Positions 25,739 to 34,158 of a DNA stretch of 64,000 nt are shown here, piece after piece. Location: NCBI GenBank assembly GCA_963789885.1, contig CAWBNB010000021.1, positions 186,001-250,000 on the forward strand. The letters run 5' to 3'. Each line of letters opens with the position of its first letter. Within the stretch, counting starts at the first letter, position 1. Source of the stretch: DATEDA01 sp963789885. Lineage in GTDB: Bacteria; Pseudomonadota; Gammaproteobacteria; Burkholderiales; SG8-39. The position numbers and the translations under genes are program-made. The notes beneath the pieces were generated by a model. It searched no databases. It was given only the letters and a program-made list of their open reading frames with translations, and was not told the origin of the DNA.

Positions 25739-26263
25739 CTGCGGCAGCGAAGCCGCTTCGCCTTTTCTTCGCGCTCTGGCCGGACGACGCGGTGCGCGGA
25801 TCGCTCGCGCGTGCGTCGCTCGCGATCCACCGCGTGGCGAGCGGGCGCGCGATCCGTGCAGAATCGATTCACCTGACGCTCGCGTTTCTCGGGGACTGCG
25901 ACGCCGACCGCCTCGACGCGCTCAAGGCTGCCGCGGCGGGTGTTCGAGTGCGACCGTTCGAGCTCGTCCTGGACGAGCTCGGCTTCTGGAATCACAACCG
26001 GATCGCGTGGGCGGGCGCGACGGAAACGCCCGCGGCGCTGGCAGCGCTGGTGAGCGAGCTCCGGACGGCGCTCGCCGACGCGGGGGTCGTGTTCGATCCG
26101 AAGCCCTTCGTGCCGCACGTGACGCTCGTTCGCAAGGCCCGACCGGGCTTCGCGATGCCCGCGCTCGACCCGATCCGCTGGCAGGTCGACGCGCTTCGTC
26201 CTCGTGCGATCGGTGATGCGGTCCGCGGGGAGCGACTATCTCGTCGAGTCGCGCTGGGGCTGA
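25735..26263 (+). pseudogene. thpR: RNA 2',3'-cyclic phosphodiesterase ThpR, interrupted by one frameshift
   Basis: This is a 2H-phosphoesterase with two HxT motifs: HLTLAFLG (His46) and HVTLVRK (His128). The natural end of the family reads RFVLVRSVMRSAGSDYLVES and stops at 26261-26263, but it lies in another frame. Removing one G at 26191 joins it after RWQVD and gives 175 residues, the normal length. Without the correction the frame runs on antisense through the sensor kinase. The gene starts with GTG at 25735 overlapping the ispF stop. Its 3' end overlaps the convergent kinase by 28 bases. Confidence 0.8.
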
Positions 26264-27567
26264 CCGCGCGGGAACGTCACGCGCGCGATCAACCCGCCAC
26301 CTTCCCGCGGCAGCAGATCGAACGTACCGCCGTGCATCCGCGCAATGCGGTCGACGATCGCGAGTCCGAGGCCCGAGCCGCCTGTGCCGCTGCGCGCGGT
26401 CTCGGTCTCGATGCGGGTGAAGGGCTGCTTGAGCCGCTCGACCTCTGCGGCCGGGATGCCCGGGCCGCGGTCGAGGACTTCGACCGCAGCGCCGCCACCT
26501 TCCGGAGCGACCCTCAGGAGGACGTCCCTCTCGCCGTAGCGGAACCCGTTGTCGAGCAGGTTCGAGATCAGCCGGCGGACGGCGAGCGACCGCAACGGGA
26601 GCTCGGGCACTGCGGCGATCTCGTCGGCGAGCGCGTGGCCGGTCTCGCGGTAGCGCCCGGCGATCTCGCGCGCGAGCGCCGCGAGGTCGACCGCGGCGAG
26701 GGGCTCGCCGCGCGCGGCGCGCGCGAAATCGAGGAACTGGCCGATGATCCGGTCCATGTCCTCGATGTCGGCCGTCATGCCGCTCTTGAGCTGCGGATCG
26801 GCGCCGGCCATCTCGAGGCCGAGGCGGAGGCGAGCGAGCGGCGTGCGGAGATCGTGCGAGACGCCGGCGAGCACCAGCGCGCGGTCGTCCTCGAGGCGCG
26901 CGAGATCCCGCGCCATCTGATTGAACGCGTGCGAGACCGTCTGGATCTCGGCCGGGCCCGACTCCTCGAGCGGCGCCGGGATGCGGCCGCGCCCGATGTC
27001 CGCGGCGGCCCGGGTCAGCGCGGCGAGCGGCCGGCGCACCCGGAAGACCACGAGAAACGCGCCGAGCAACGCGAGCGCCGCCGTAAGCGCCGCCCAGCCG
27101 AGCCATTGCAGGGCGAGGCGTCGCTCCACCCGCTCGCGGGGGAGCATCACCCAGTACTCGTCGTCCTCGATCCGGAAGCTCACCCAGAACGCCTGGATCC
27201 CGTCGCGCGCGAAGGCGACCCGGGTGTCGCGGCCGAGCTGGCGGCGGATTTCGGCGATCGCGAGCTCCAGCACCGGCCGGTCCGGGGGCGGTCCGGTGAG
27301 ACGCTCGTCGGCTTCGGCGGGGTAGACGCGGATGCCCTCGCGCTCCGAGAGATCGATCAACAGCTCGCGGCGCAGATCGGGCCGCGCGGATACGAGTGCC
27401 GCGCGCGTGAGGTTGACGACGCTGACCACCATCTGGGCGATCTGCTGCGCGCGCGGCTCGCGCTCGTAGGTGCGGAAGATCTCGAAGTACGCCGCGACCG
27501 AGGCGAGGATCAGCGCCGCGATCAGCAGGAACGTGCGCCAGAGGAGGGTGCGCGGAAAGAGGCGCAT
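26236..27567 (-). CDS. EnvZ-like sensor histidine kinase
   Basis: A 443-residue membrane kinase. It has a transmembrane helix near residues 10-28, a periplasmic sensor region of about 130 residues, a second helix (about 155-175), a HAMP linker, and HisKA with GVSHDLRTPLARLRL (His238). The HATPase domain has NLLDNGFRYGE, DRGPGIP and the glycine-rich GTGGSGLGLAIVDRIARMH. The organisation is that of EnvZ. It follows its response-regulator gene by 8 bases. The signal sensed is unknown; osmotic or envelope stress is an inference from the family. Confidence 0.92.
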   Translation of the reverse strand: MRLFPRTLLWRTFLLIAALILASVAAYFEIFRTYEREPRAQQIAQMVVSVVNLTRAALVSARPDLRRELLIDLSEREGIRVYPAEADERLTGPPPDRPVLELAIAEIRRQLGRDTRVAFARDGIQAFWVSFRIEDDEYWVMLPRERVERRLALQWLGWAALTAALALLGAFLVVFRVRRPLAALTRAAADIGRGRIPAPLEESGPAEIQTVSHAFNQMARDLARLEDDRALVLAGVSHDLRTPLARLRLGLEMAGADPQLKSGMTADIEDMDRIIGQFLDFARAARGEPLAAVDLAALAREIAGRYRETGHALADEIAAVPELPLRSLAVRRLISNLLDNGFRYGERDVLLRVAPEGGGAAVEVLDRGPGIPAAEVERLKQPFTRIETETARSGTGGSGLGLAIVDRIARMHGGTFDLLPREGGGLIARVTFPRGQPQRDSTR

Positions 27568-27575
27568 CCCCCTGC

Positions 27576-28302
27576 TCAGGTCTTCGCGCCGTCGGGCACG
27601 AAGACGTAGCCGAAGCCCCAGACGGTCTGGATGAAGGTCGGGCTGGCGGGATCGGGCTCGACGAGCTTGCGCAGCCGCGAGACCTGCACGTCGATCGCGC
27701 GGTCGAAGACCTCGTACTCCCGGCCGCGCGCGAGCTCCATGAGCTTGTCGCGGGAGAGCGGCACGCGCGGATGGGTGACGAGCACCTTCAGCAGCGCAAA
27801 CTCGCCGGTGGTGAGCGCGACCGTTTCGCCGTTCTTGCTCAGCGTGCGCGTGGCGAGATTGACCGTCATGCCGCCGAAGCTCACCGATTCGGCGTCGGCG
27901 GAGGGCGCGCCCGGCGGCAGGGGCGCGGCGCGGCGGCGGAGCACGGCGTTGATCCGCGCCACCAGCTCGCGCGGATTGAACGGTTTGGGAAGATAGTCGT
28001 CGGCGCCCATCTCCAGCCCGACGATCCGGTCGACGTCCTCACCCTTCGCGGTGAGCATTACGATCGGAATCTCGTTGCGGGTGCCGCGCAGCCGCCGGCA
28101 GATCGAGAGTCCGTCCTCACCGGGCAGCATCAGGTCGAGCACCAGCAGGTCGAACCGCTCGTGGGCGAGGAGCTTGTCCATCGCGTGCGCGTCCGACACC
28201 GTGCGCACGCACGAATCCCTGCTCGGTCAGGTACCGGTTGAGCAGGTCGCGGAGCCGCAGGTCGTCGTCGACGACGAGGATCTTGGTTTTCGCATCAGCC
28301 AT
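27576..28302 (-). pseudogene. OmpR-like response regulator, interrupted by one frameshift
   Basis: The N-terminus (KTKILVVDDDLRLRDLL, then NRYLTEQGF) reads from the ATG at 28302. The rest (VRTVSDAHAMDKLLAHERF, LLVLDLMLPGEDG with the phosphorylated Asp, and a winged-helix domain ending VWGFGYVFVPDG) lies in another frame. Removing one C at 28209 fuses them into 241 residues, the standard OmpR length. The receiver domain has the conserved DDD, Asp, and LTAKG residues, and the DNA-binding domain looks complete. A sequencing error is the simplest explanation. It precedes the EnvZ-like kinase gene. Confidence 0.85.
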
Positions 28303-28386
28303 GCCCGCTATGTTAGCGGGCGCCGCAGGCCGGGGTGAGGAATTGGTAACGCGGGGTTGCCGGGGAATGGGCCGCGAAACAAGCTG

Positions 28387-28429
28387 TTACAAACTCCCCG
28401 GCGGGTCACACAGTCTGCTTACACACTCC
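28387..28429. repeat. Direct repeats between the regulator and the small-protein/DUF1800 operon
   Basis: TTACAAACTCC (28387-28397) and TTACACACTCC (28419-28429) match at 10 of 11 bases, 32 bases apart (about three helical turns). A weaker copy, TCACACAGTC, lies between them. The first copy contains TGTTAC, like OmpR boxes. The 288-base gap holds no gene. These may be binding sites of the adjacent response regulator. Confidence 0.4.
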
Positions 28430-28590
28430 GTCCATATTGCGGTCCACGGCAGCGCGCTGCATCCGGAAGCGAGGCAATGCGGCAGCTGTCGAAGGCGGGG
28501 TCGGCTTCAGGGGAGAGGTCATGCATTCGATCCGGCAGAGAGAACGGCACGGTATCCTTCCGACGGCGGAAATGCGCACCTAGGCGGGCG

Positions 28591-28881
28591 ATGAGGCGGT
28601 TGCTGATCATGGCGAGCATGGCGACGCTGCTGGTGTTGGCGCTGCCGGGTTACGCCCAGCAGAGTGGTGGCGGCGGCCGCCGCGGCATGGATCGGCCGAT
28701 GCGGCAGGCGCCTCCGCCGCCGCAGCGCGAACAGATGCCGCCGCGGGACTCCCGCAACGATCGCGGCGCGCAAGATCCGCATCGCGGGCAGCTCTCGCCC
28801 GAGGAACGCCGCCAGCTCCGCCGCGACATCAGCGACCACGGCCGCGACGTGTACCGCGACCGTCAGCCGCCGCCGCGCTGA
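28591..28881 (+). CDS. Small secreted Pro/Gln/Arg-rich protein, unknown function
   Basis: A 96-residue protein with a clear signal peptide (MRRLLIMASMATLLVLALPG followed by a YAQQ cleavage site). The mature part is low-complexity: a Gly-rich GGGGRRGMDRP, then PPPPQ and PPRDS segments. A short charged helix (LSPEERRQLRRDISDHGRDV) ends it. I do not recognise a family with certainty; similar short proteins appear before DUF1800 genes. The frame is open further upstream, but the signal peptide fixes the ATG at 28591. It ends 10 bases before the DUF1800 gene, so they share an operon. Confidence 0.7.
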   Translation: MRRLLIMASMATLLVLALPGYAQQSGGGGRRGMDRPMRQAPPPPQREQMPPRDSRNDRGAQDPHRGQLSPEERRQLRRDISDHGRDVYRDRQPPPR

Positions 28882-28891
28882 CGGGCACGCC

Positions 28892-30370
28892 ATGAAGTGG
28901 GCCGTCGCCCTCGCGCTCGCCCTGCCTCTCGCAGCCCAGGCGACGGCGATGGGGCCGGACGACGCGCGGCATCTCCTGAACCGCACCGGGTTCGGTGCGC
29001 AGCCGCGCGAGATCGCCGAATACGGCGCGCTGTCGCGCAGCGAAGCCGTCGAGCGGCAGCTCGCCGGGATGACGCGGACTGCGCGCACGCCGCCGCCCGA
29101 CTGGGTGCGGGAAGCGATCGTCCCGCCACGCCAGCTCCGCCAGGCTTCGCCGGAGGAGCGGAAGCTCTTCCAGGCGCAGGAGATCCGGCGCGGGTTCGAC
29201 CTGCGGACGTGGTGGCTGGAGGAGATGCTCCAGACCCGCTCGCCGCTCACCGAGCGCATGACGCTCTTCTGGCACAACCACTTCGTCTCGAGCCAGCAGA
29301 AGGTCCGCTACACGCAGCTGATGTACGAGCAGAACGTCCTGCTGCGGCGGTACGCGGGCGGCCGGTTCGGCGAGCTCCTGCACGCGGTCGCGAAGGACCC
29401 GGCGATGGTGATCTATCTCGACTCGGCGTCGAACCGCAAGGGCAAGCCGAACGAGAATTTCGCGCGCGAAGTGATGGAACTCTTCACCCTCGGCGAGGGG
29501 CACTACACCGAGGCCGACGTCCGCGAGGCGGCGCGCGCGTTCACCGGCTGGTCGATCGACCCGGATTCAGGCGACTTCAAGTGGCGGCCAGCCCTGCACG
29601 ACGAGGGTACCAAGACCGTTCTCGGCCGCACCGGCAACTTCGACGGCGACGCGGTACTCGACATCCTGCTGGCGCGGCCGTCGACGGCCGAGTTCGTGGT
29701 GACGAAGCTGTGGCGCGAGTTCGTCTCGCCGGAGCCCGATCCGGCGGAGGTCCGTCGCATCGCGCAGAAGTTCCAGCTCTCCAACTACGAGATCAAGGTG
29801 GCGCTGCGGGAGCTGCTCCTCTCGCCGGCGTTCTGGGCCCCCGAGAACCGCGGTGCGCTGATCAAGTCCCCCGTCGACCTCGTCGTCGGCTCGATGCGCG
29901 CACTCGATTTCCACGTCGGCGACCCGCTGCCGCTCGCGCTCGTCGTCGCGCAGCTCGGACAGAACCTGTTTTCGCCGCCGAACGTCAAGGGCTGGCCGGG
30001 GGGCGAGGCGTGGATCAACTCGTCGACCCTGCTCGCGCGGAAGGGCTTCGTCGAGCGGATCTTCCGCGCGGAGGAGATGCCGACCGTGGCGATGGGCGAG
30101 CTGCGGCGACGCGCTAACGACGCCGACTTCGCGCGGACCAAGGGGTTCGGCCGGATGGGCGAGGAAGGGCGCGAGCGCTTCGTCCGCGCGCTCTACGAGA
30201 TCCAGTTCGATCCGCAGCGCTGGCTCGGCCAGTTTCCCGGGGCGGTGTCCCACGGCGACATGGAGCGGGCGCTCCTCGCACGCGACCCCGTCACGCCGGT
30301 CCCGACGGAGCTGTCCGCGCGCGAGGTCATCAAGCGCATCGCGCTCGATCCGTCGTACCAGCTGAAGTAG
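28892..30370 (+). CDS. DUF1800 family exported protein
   Basis: A 492-residue protein with a signal peptide (about 1-20). It carries DUF1800 hallmarks: ARHLLNRTGFGAQPREI, LTERMTLFWHNHFVSS, AMVIYLDSASNRKGKPNENF, AREVMELFTLGEGHYTEADV, and the C-terminal NVKGWPGGEAWINSSTLLAR. The family is widespread, and its biochemical function is not established. It is almost always paired with a DUF1501 protein, as here (next gene after 8 bases). The gene lies between an EnvZ/OmpR-like pair and that partner. The ATG at 28892 is set by the signal peptide. Confidence 0.92.
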   Translation: MKWAVALALALPLAAQATAMGPDDARHLLNRTGFGAQPREIAEYGALSRSEAVERQLAGMTRTARTPPPDWVREAIVPPRQLRQASPEERKLFQAQEIRRGFDLRTWWLEEMLQTRSPLTERMTLFWHNHFVSSQQKVRYTQLMYEQNVLLRRYAGGRFGELLHAVAKDPAMVIYLDSASNRKGKPNENFAREVMELFTLGEGHYTEADVREAARAFTGWSIDPDSGDFKWRPALHDEGTKTVLGRTGNFDGDAVLDILLARPSTAEFVVTKLWREFVSPEPDPAEVRRIAQKFQLSNYEIKVALRELLLSPAFWAPENRGALIKSPVDLVVGSMRALDFHVGDPLPLALVVAQLGQNLFSPPNVKGWPGGEAWINSSTLLARKGFVERIFRAEEMPTVAMGELRRRANDADFARTKGFGRMGEEGRERFVRALYEIQFDPQRWLGQFPGAVSHGDMERALLARDPVTPVPTELSAREVIKRIALDPSYQLK

Positions 30371-30378
30371 GCGGCGAG

Positions 30379-31527
30379 ATGAAACGTCGCGATTTTCTCT
30401 TCACTTCGGCTGCCGCCGGGGTTGCGGTCCTCGCGCCGCGGTTCGCGTTCGCGGCCGCCGGCTACTCGCAGCTGCTCGTTCTGGTCGAGCTCAAAGGCGG
30501 CAACGACGGGCTCAACACCGTCGTGCCCTACGGCGACCCGGCGTACTACGCCCTCCGGCCGCGCATCGCGATCAAGCGCGACGACGTGCTGCAGCTCGAC
30601 GGCCGCAGCGGGCTCCATCCGTCGCTCGCGCCGCTCATGCCGGTGTGGCAGGCACGGGAGCTCGCGGTCGTGCAGGGCGTAGGCTATCCGAGCCCCAATC
30701 TCTCGCACTTCCGCTCGATCGAGATCTGGGACACCGCCTCGCGCGCCGAGGAATACCTCACCGACGGCTGGCTCGCGCGCGCGTTCGCGTCCGTGCCGGT
30801 GCCGAGGAGCTTCGCGGCCGATGGAGTCGTGGTCGGCGCAAGCGAGCTCGGGCCGCTCGCCGGTGGCGGCACGCGCGCGGTCGCGCTCGCCAACACCGAG
30901 CAGTTCCTGCGGCAGGCGAAGCTCGCGCACCCGACGCGGGGCGGCGGGAACCGCGCGCTCGCGCACCTCCTCAAGGTCGAGGCGGACGTCGTCCAGGCGG
31001 CGTCCGGGCTGAACGGCAATCGCGAGTTCCGCACGCAGTTCCCGCAAGGGCCGTTTGGCAACGCGGTGAAGACGGCCGCGCAGGTCGTGGCCTCGGCGGC
31101 CGGTGTCGCGGCAGTGCGGATCAGCCTGAACGGCTTCGACACGCACCAGAACCAGCCCGGACAGCATGCGAACCTGCTGCGCCAGCTCGCCGAGGGCCTG
31201 GTCGCGCTGCGCGGGGCGCTCCAGGAGCTCGGACGCTGGGACTCCGCGCTCGTCCTGACCTATGCCGAGTTCGGCCGCCGCGCGCAGGAGAACGGGTCGA
31301 ACGGCACCGACCACGGCACCGCGAACGCGCACTTCGCGCTCGGCGGCCGGGTGAGGGGCGGGCTCTACGGCGAGGCGCCGCGGCTGGATCGCCTCGAAGG
31401 CGGCAACCTCCTTTACGCCGTGGACTTCCGGAGCCTGTACGCGACCGTGCTCGAGCGCTGGTGGGGCGTTCCGTCCGCCGGTCCGCTCGGCGGCCGGTTC
31501 TCGCCGCTCGACCTCGTGAAGGGCTGA
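30379..31527 (+). CDS. DUF1501 family protein with Tat-type signal
   Basis: A 382-residue protein with a twin-arginine N-terminus (MKRRDFLFTSAAAG), then LVLVELKGGNDGLNTVVPY. Other family marks are NLSHFRSIEIWDTAS, the FDTHQNQPGQH segment and TYAEFGRRAQENGSNGTDHG, which resembles alkaline-phosphatase-fold metal sites. The family looks like a sulfatase/phosphatase-fold exported protein; activity is not proven. It directly follows the DUF1800 gene, its regular partner, and the two probably act together in the periplasm. Confidence 0.92.
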   Translation: MKRRDFLFTSAAAGVAVLAPRFAFAAAGYSQLLVLVELKGGNDGLNTVVPYGDPAYYALRPRIAIKRDDVLQLDGRSGLHPSLAPLMPVWQARELAVVQGVGYPSPNLSHFRSIEIWDTASRAEEYLTDGWLARAFASVPVPRSFAADGVVVGASELGPLAGGGTRAVALANTEQFLRQAKLAHPTRGGGNRALAHLLKVEADVVQAASGLNGNREFRTQFPQGPFGNAVKTAAQVVASAAGVAAVRISLNGFDTHQNQPGQHANLLRQLAEGLVALRGALQELGRWDSALVLTYAEFGRRAQENGSNGTDHGTANAHFALGGRVRGGLYGEAPRLDRLEGGNLLYAVDFRSLYATVLERWWGVPSAGPLGGRFSPLDLVKG

Positions 31528-31543
31528 GCCGGGCGGTGAGCGA

Positions 31544-32305
31544 CTACGCGGCGAGGCCGCGGAAGCCGTCGAAGAGCAGCTTGCTGCCGGTCGCGAAGAG
31601 CAGCGTGTAGGCGACCCGGTAGAACCACTTCGGGCTCAGGCGCCGCCGCAGCCACAGACCGAGCAGCATCCCGCCGACCGCCACCGGCAGCATCACCGCG
31701 GCCGTCCACAGCGTGCGCGCGTCGAAGAGGCCGAGCTGTGCGTAGGGCACCACCTTCAGCGCATTCATCACCGTGAAGTACACGACGGTAGTACCGACGT
31801 AGACCGCGGTGGCGAGCCGCAACGGCAGCAGGTAGATCGCGAAGGGCGGGCCGCCGGCGTGGGCGACGAAGGTGGTGAAGCCGGCCGTGGCGCCGCACAG
31901 GTACCCCTTCAGGAGATTCGGGGCCGCGGGCGCCGGCGGACGGCGCAGCACGCTGTACGCGACGAAACTGCACGAGATGCACCCGACGAGCACGCGGATC
32001 CAGTTGTCGTTGAGATACCGGAAGGTGACCCAGCCGAGCGCCAGCCCGAGAATCCCCGCGGGCAGGAGGATCGCGGTCTGCCGCCGGTCCCAGTCGTTGC
32101 GGTAGGCGTAGACGCCGACGACGTCCATCGTGAGCAGGATCGGGAGCGCGATCGCCGCCGCCTGCACCGGCGAGATCGTGAGCGACATGATCGGGACCAT
32201 GAGCCCGCCGGCGGCGCCGATCCCGCCCTTCGAGATCCCCGAGAGCACCACCGCCGCGGCAGCGGCGGCGTAGAACCAAGGATTGGCGACGAACTCGGGA
32301 GACAA
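31544..32305 (-). CDS. TauE/SafE-family membrane permease
   Basis: A 253-residue integral membrane protein with about eight helices. It has the repeat-type family motifs GISKGGIGAAGGLMVPIM near residue 25 and GYLCGATAGFTTFVAHAGGP in the second half. Family members export sulfite, sulfoacetate or other organosulfur anions; several also move carboxylates. It follows the BKACE gene by 18 bases and probably exports or imports a metabolite from that pathway. The ligand cannot be fixed from sequence. Confidence 0.87.
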   Translation of the reverse strand: MSPEFVANPWFYAAAAAAVVLSGISKGGIGAAGGLMVPIMSLTISPVQAAAIALPILLTMDVVGVYAYRNDWDRRQTAILLPAGILGLALGWVTFRYLNDNWIRVLVGCISCSFVAYSVLRRPPAPAAPNLLKGYLCGATAGFTTFVAHAGGPPFAIYLLPLRLATAVYVGTTVVYFTVMNALKVVPYAQLGLFDARTLWTAAVMLPVAVGGMLLGLWLRRRLSPKWFYRVAYTLLFATGSKLLFDGFRGLAA

Positions 32306-32323
32306 CGCCGCGCCGTCGCCCCG

Positions 32324-33262
32324 TCAGAAGCCGACGTTGTTCCGGCCTTTCAGCGCAAGCATCGCCCGCGCTTCCTCGGGGCTCGCCACCTCGAGCGAGA
32401 GCTCTTCCAGGATCCGGCGGATCTTGCGCACTTGGTCGGCGTTCGACTCGGCGAGCTTGCCCCGGCCGAGGTAGAGGCTGTCCTCGAGCCCGACGCGCAC
32501 GTTGCCGCCCATCTGCGCGCCGACCGTCAGCAGACCCATCTGGTGCCGCCCGGCCCCGAGGATCGACCAGTAATAGTCGGCGCCGAACAGTCGGTCGGCG
32601 ATCCGCTTCATGTGCACGAGGTTCTCCGTGTCCGCGCCGATGCCGCCCAGAATGCCGAAGATCGTCTGCACGAAGAGCGGCGGCTTCATCAACCCGCGGT
32701 CGACGAAGTGGGCGAGGTTGTAGAGATGTCCGACGTCGTAGCACTCGAACTCGAAGCGCGTGCCGCACCCTTCGCCGAGGTGCTTGAACATGTACTCGAT
32801 GTCCTTGAAGGTATTGCGGAAGATGAAGTCGCGGCTCGCCTCGAGGTACTTCGGCTCCCACTCGTACTTGAACTCCTTGTAGCGGCCGAGCATCGGGAAG
32901 AGCCCGAAGTTCATCGAGCCCATGTTGCACGAGCACATCTCCGGTTTGGTGGCGAGCGGCGCCGCTAGCCGCTCCTGCACGGTCATGTTGTGGCCGCCGC
33001 CGGTAGTGATGTTGATGACGGCGTCGGTCGCCTGCTTGATCGCGGGCAGGAACTCGAGGAACACCTTGGGATCGGGCGTGGGACGCCCGTCCTTCGGATC
33101 GCGCGCGTGGAGATGGATGATCGCCGCGCCGGCCTGCGCCGCGGCGATCGATTCGTCGGCGATCTCGCGCGGGGTGATCGGCAGGTGCGCCGACATCGTC
33201 GGCGTGTGGATCGAACCGGTGACCGCGCAGGTGATGATGACCTTCTTCTGTGCCGCTGCCAT
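32324..33262 (-). CDS. Beta-keto acid cleavage enzyme (BKACE family)
   Basis: A 312-residue zinc-dependent enzyme, relative of 3-keto-5-aminohexanoate cleavage protein (Kce). It has VIITCAVTGSIHTPTMS, the zinc-binding IIHLHARDPKDGRP, INITTGGG and the GLEDSLYLGRGKLA end motif. BKACE members cleave a beta-keto acid with acetyl-CoA into acetoacetate and a CoA ester; the substrate varies. It lies between an SDR (possibly making the keto acid) and the TauE-like exporter. I infer a short catabolic route for a beta-hydroxy acid, but no substrate is identifiable. Confidence 0.9.
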   Translation of the reverse strand: MAAAQKKVIITCAVTGSIHTPTMSAHLPITPREIADESIAAAQAGAAIIHLHARDPKDGRPTPDPKVFLEFLPAIKQATDAVINITTGGGHNMTVQERLAAPLATKPEMCSCNMGSMNFGLFPMLGRYKEFKYEWEPKYLEASRDFIFRNTFKDIEYMFKHLGEGCGTRFEFECYDVGHLYNLAHFVDRGLMKPPLFVQTIFGILGGIGADTENLVHMKRIADRLFGADYYWSILGAGRHQMGLLTVGAQMGGNVRVGLEDSLYLGRGKLAESNADQVRKIRRILEELSLEVASPEEARAMLALKGRNNVGF

Positions 33263-33319
33263 GCTGTCCTCCGTCCTTTTGACCCGCAGACTCTAACCTT
33301 CAGCTCTCGACCCTCGGCC

Positions 33320-34096
33320 TCAGACCGTCCGCTGGACGTCGCCGCAGACCGAGAGCGCCTGGCCGGTGATGTGCCGGCCGGCGTCGGTCGCGAGGAAGAG
33401 CGCCATGTTGGCGATGTCCTGCGGGCTCACGAACGTCCGCAGGCTGACCGTGTCGAGCAGGCGGTTCTTCATCTCCTCGGCGCGGATCCCGAGCGCCTTC
33501 GCCTTGGCGTCGATGACGCGGTCGATGCGCTCGCCCTCGACGTTCCCCGGCTGGATGCAGTTGACCCGCACCCTGTCGGGACCTGCTTCGATCGCCAGGC
33601 TCTTGGTGAAGCCGACGACCGCCCACTTCGCTGCGGCGTAGGGTGTGCGCAACGGGAACCCCAGGCGCCCGGCGACCGAGGACAGGTTGATGATGCTGCC
33701 GCCGCCTGCCTGCTTGATCAGCGGCATCGCGCGCCGCGTGCAGTAGAACATGCCGTTCAGGTCGACCGCGATGCAGCGGTCCCAGTCCTCCGGCTTGAGG
33801 TCTTCCACCCTGCCGGTCGGCCCGGCGATGCCGGCGTTGTTGACGAGCACGTCCAGGCCGCCGAGCGCGCGGCCGACGTCGGCGAAGAGCCGGTCGACGT
33901 CGGCGACGCTCGCGACGTCGGCGACCGTCTGGGTGACGGAGGGCAGGGCCGCCTTCGCCGCGGCGAGCGCGGCGGCGTCGACGTCGCAGATGTGCACCCG
34001 TGCGCCGTGCTCGACGAAGGTCTGCGCGATCGCGCGGCCGATGCCGGCCGCGCCGGCCGTAACCAGCACGCGCAGACCCTGGGCTGAAGTGTTCAT
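33320..34096 (-). CDS. SDR-family oxidoreductase
   Basis: A 258-residue short-chain dehydrogenase. The NAD(P) motif is VTAGAAGIGRAIAQ, followed by CDVD, NNAGIAGPTGRV, NLSSVAG with the catalytic serine, and the YAAAK catalytic Tyr-Lys pair. The Asp after the second strand (ICDVD) favours NAD. It is 57 bases upstream of the BKACE gene on the same strand. A role in oxidising a hydroxy acid to the keto acid that BKACE cleaves is an inference. I chose the ATG at 34096 because GGGAGGAG lies upstream; the frame is open to 34123. Confidence 0.88.
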   Translation of the reverse strand: MNTSAQGLRVLVTAGAAGIGRAIAQTFVEHGARVHICDVDAAALAAAKAALPSVTQTVADVASVADVDRLFADVGRALGGLDVLVNNAGIAGPTGRVEDLKPEDWDRCIAVDLNGMFYCTRRAMPLIKQAGGGSIINLSSVAGRLGFPLRTPYAAAKWAVVGFTKSLAIEAGPDRVRVNCIQPGNVEGERIDRVIDAKAKALGIRAEEMKNRLLDTVSLRTFVSPQDIANMALFLATDAGRHITGQALSVCGDVQRTV

Positions 34097-34158
34097 CCGG
34101 TCTCCTCCCGACCTCGGCGGCAAAGTGTAGCGCGTCCGTGCCCGATAGAATCGCCCGC

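Noticed and set aside
24078..28209. Programmed frameshifting in mfd, thpR or the OmpR-like gene
   Set aside because: No slippery heptamer or downstream pseudoknot is evident, and these families are not known to use programmed shifts.
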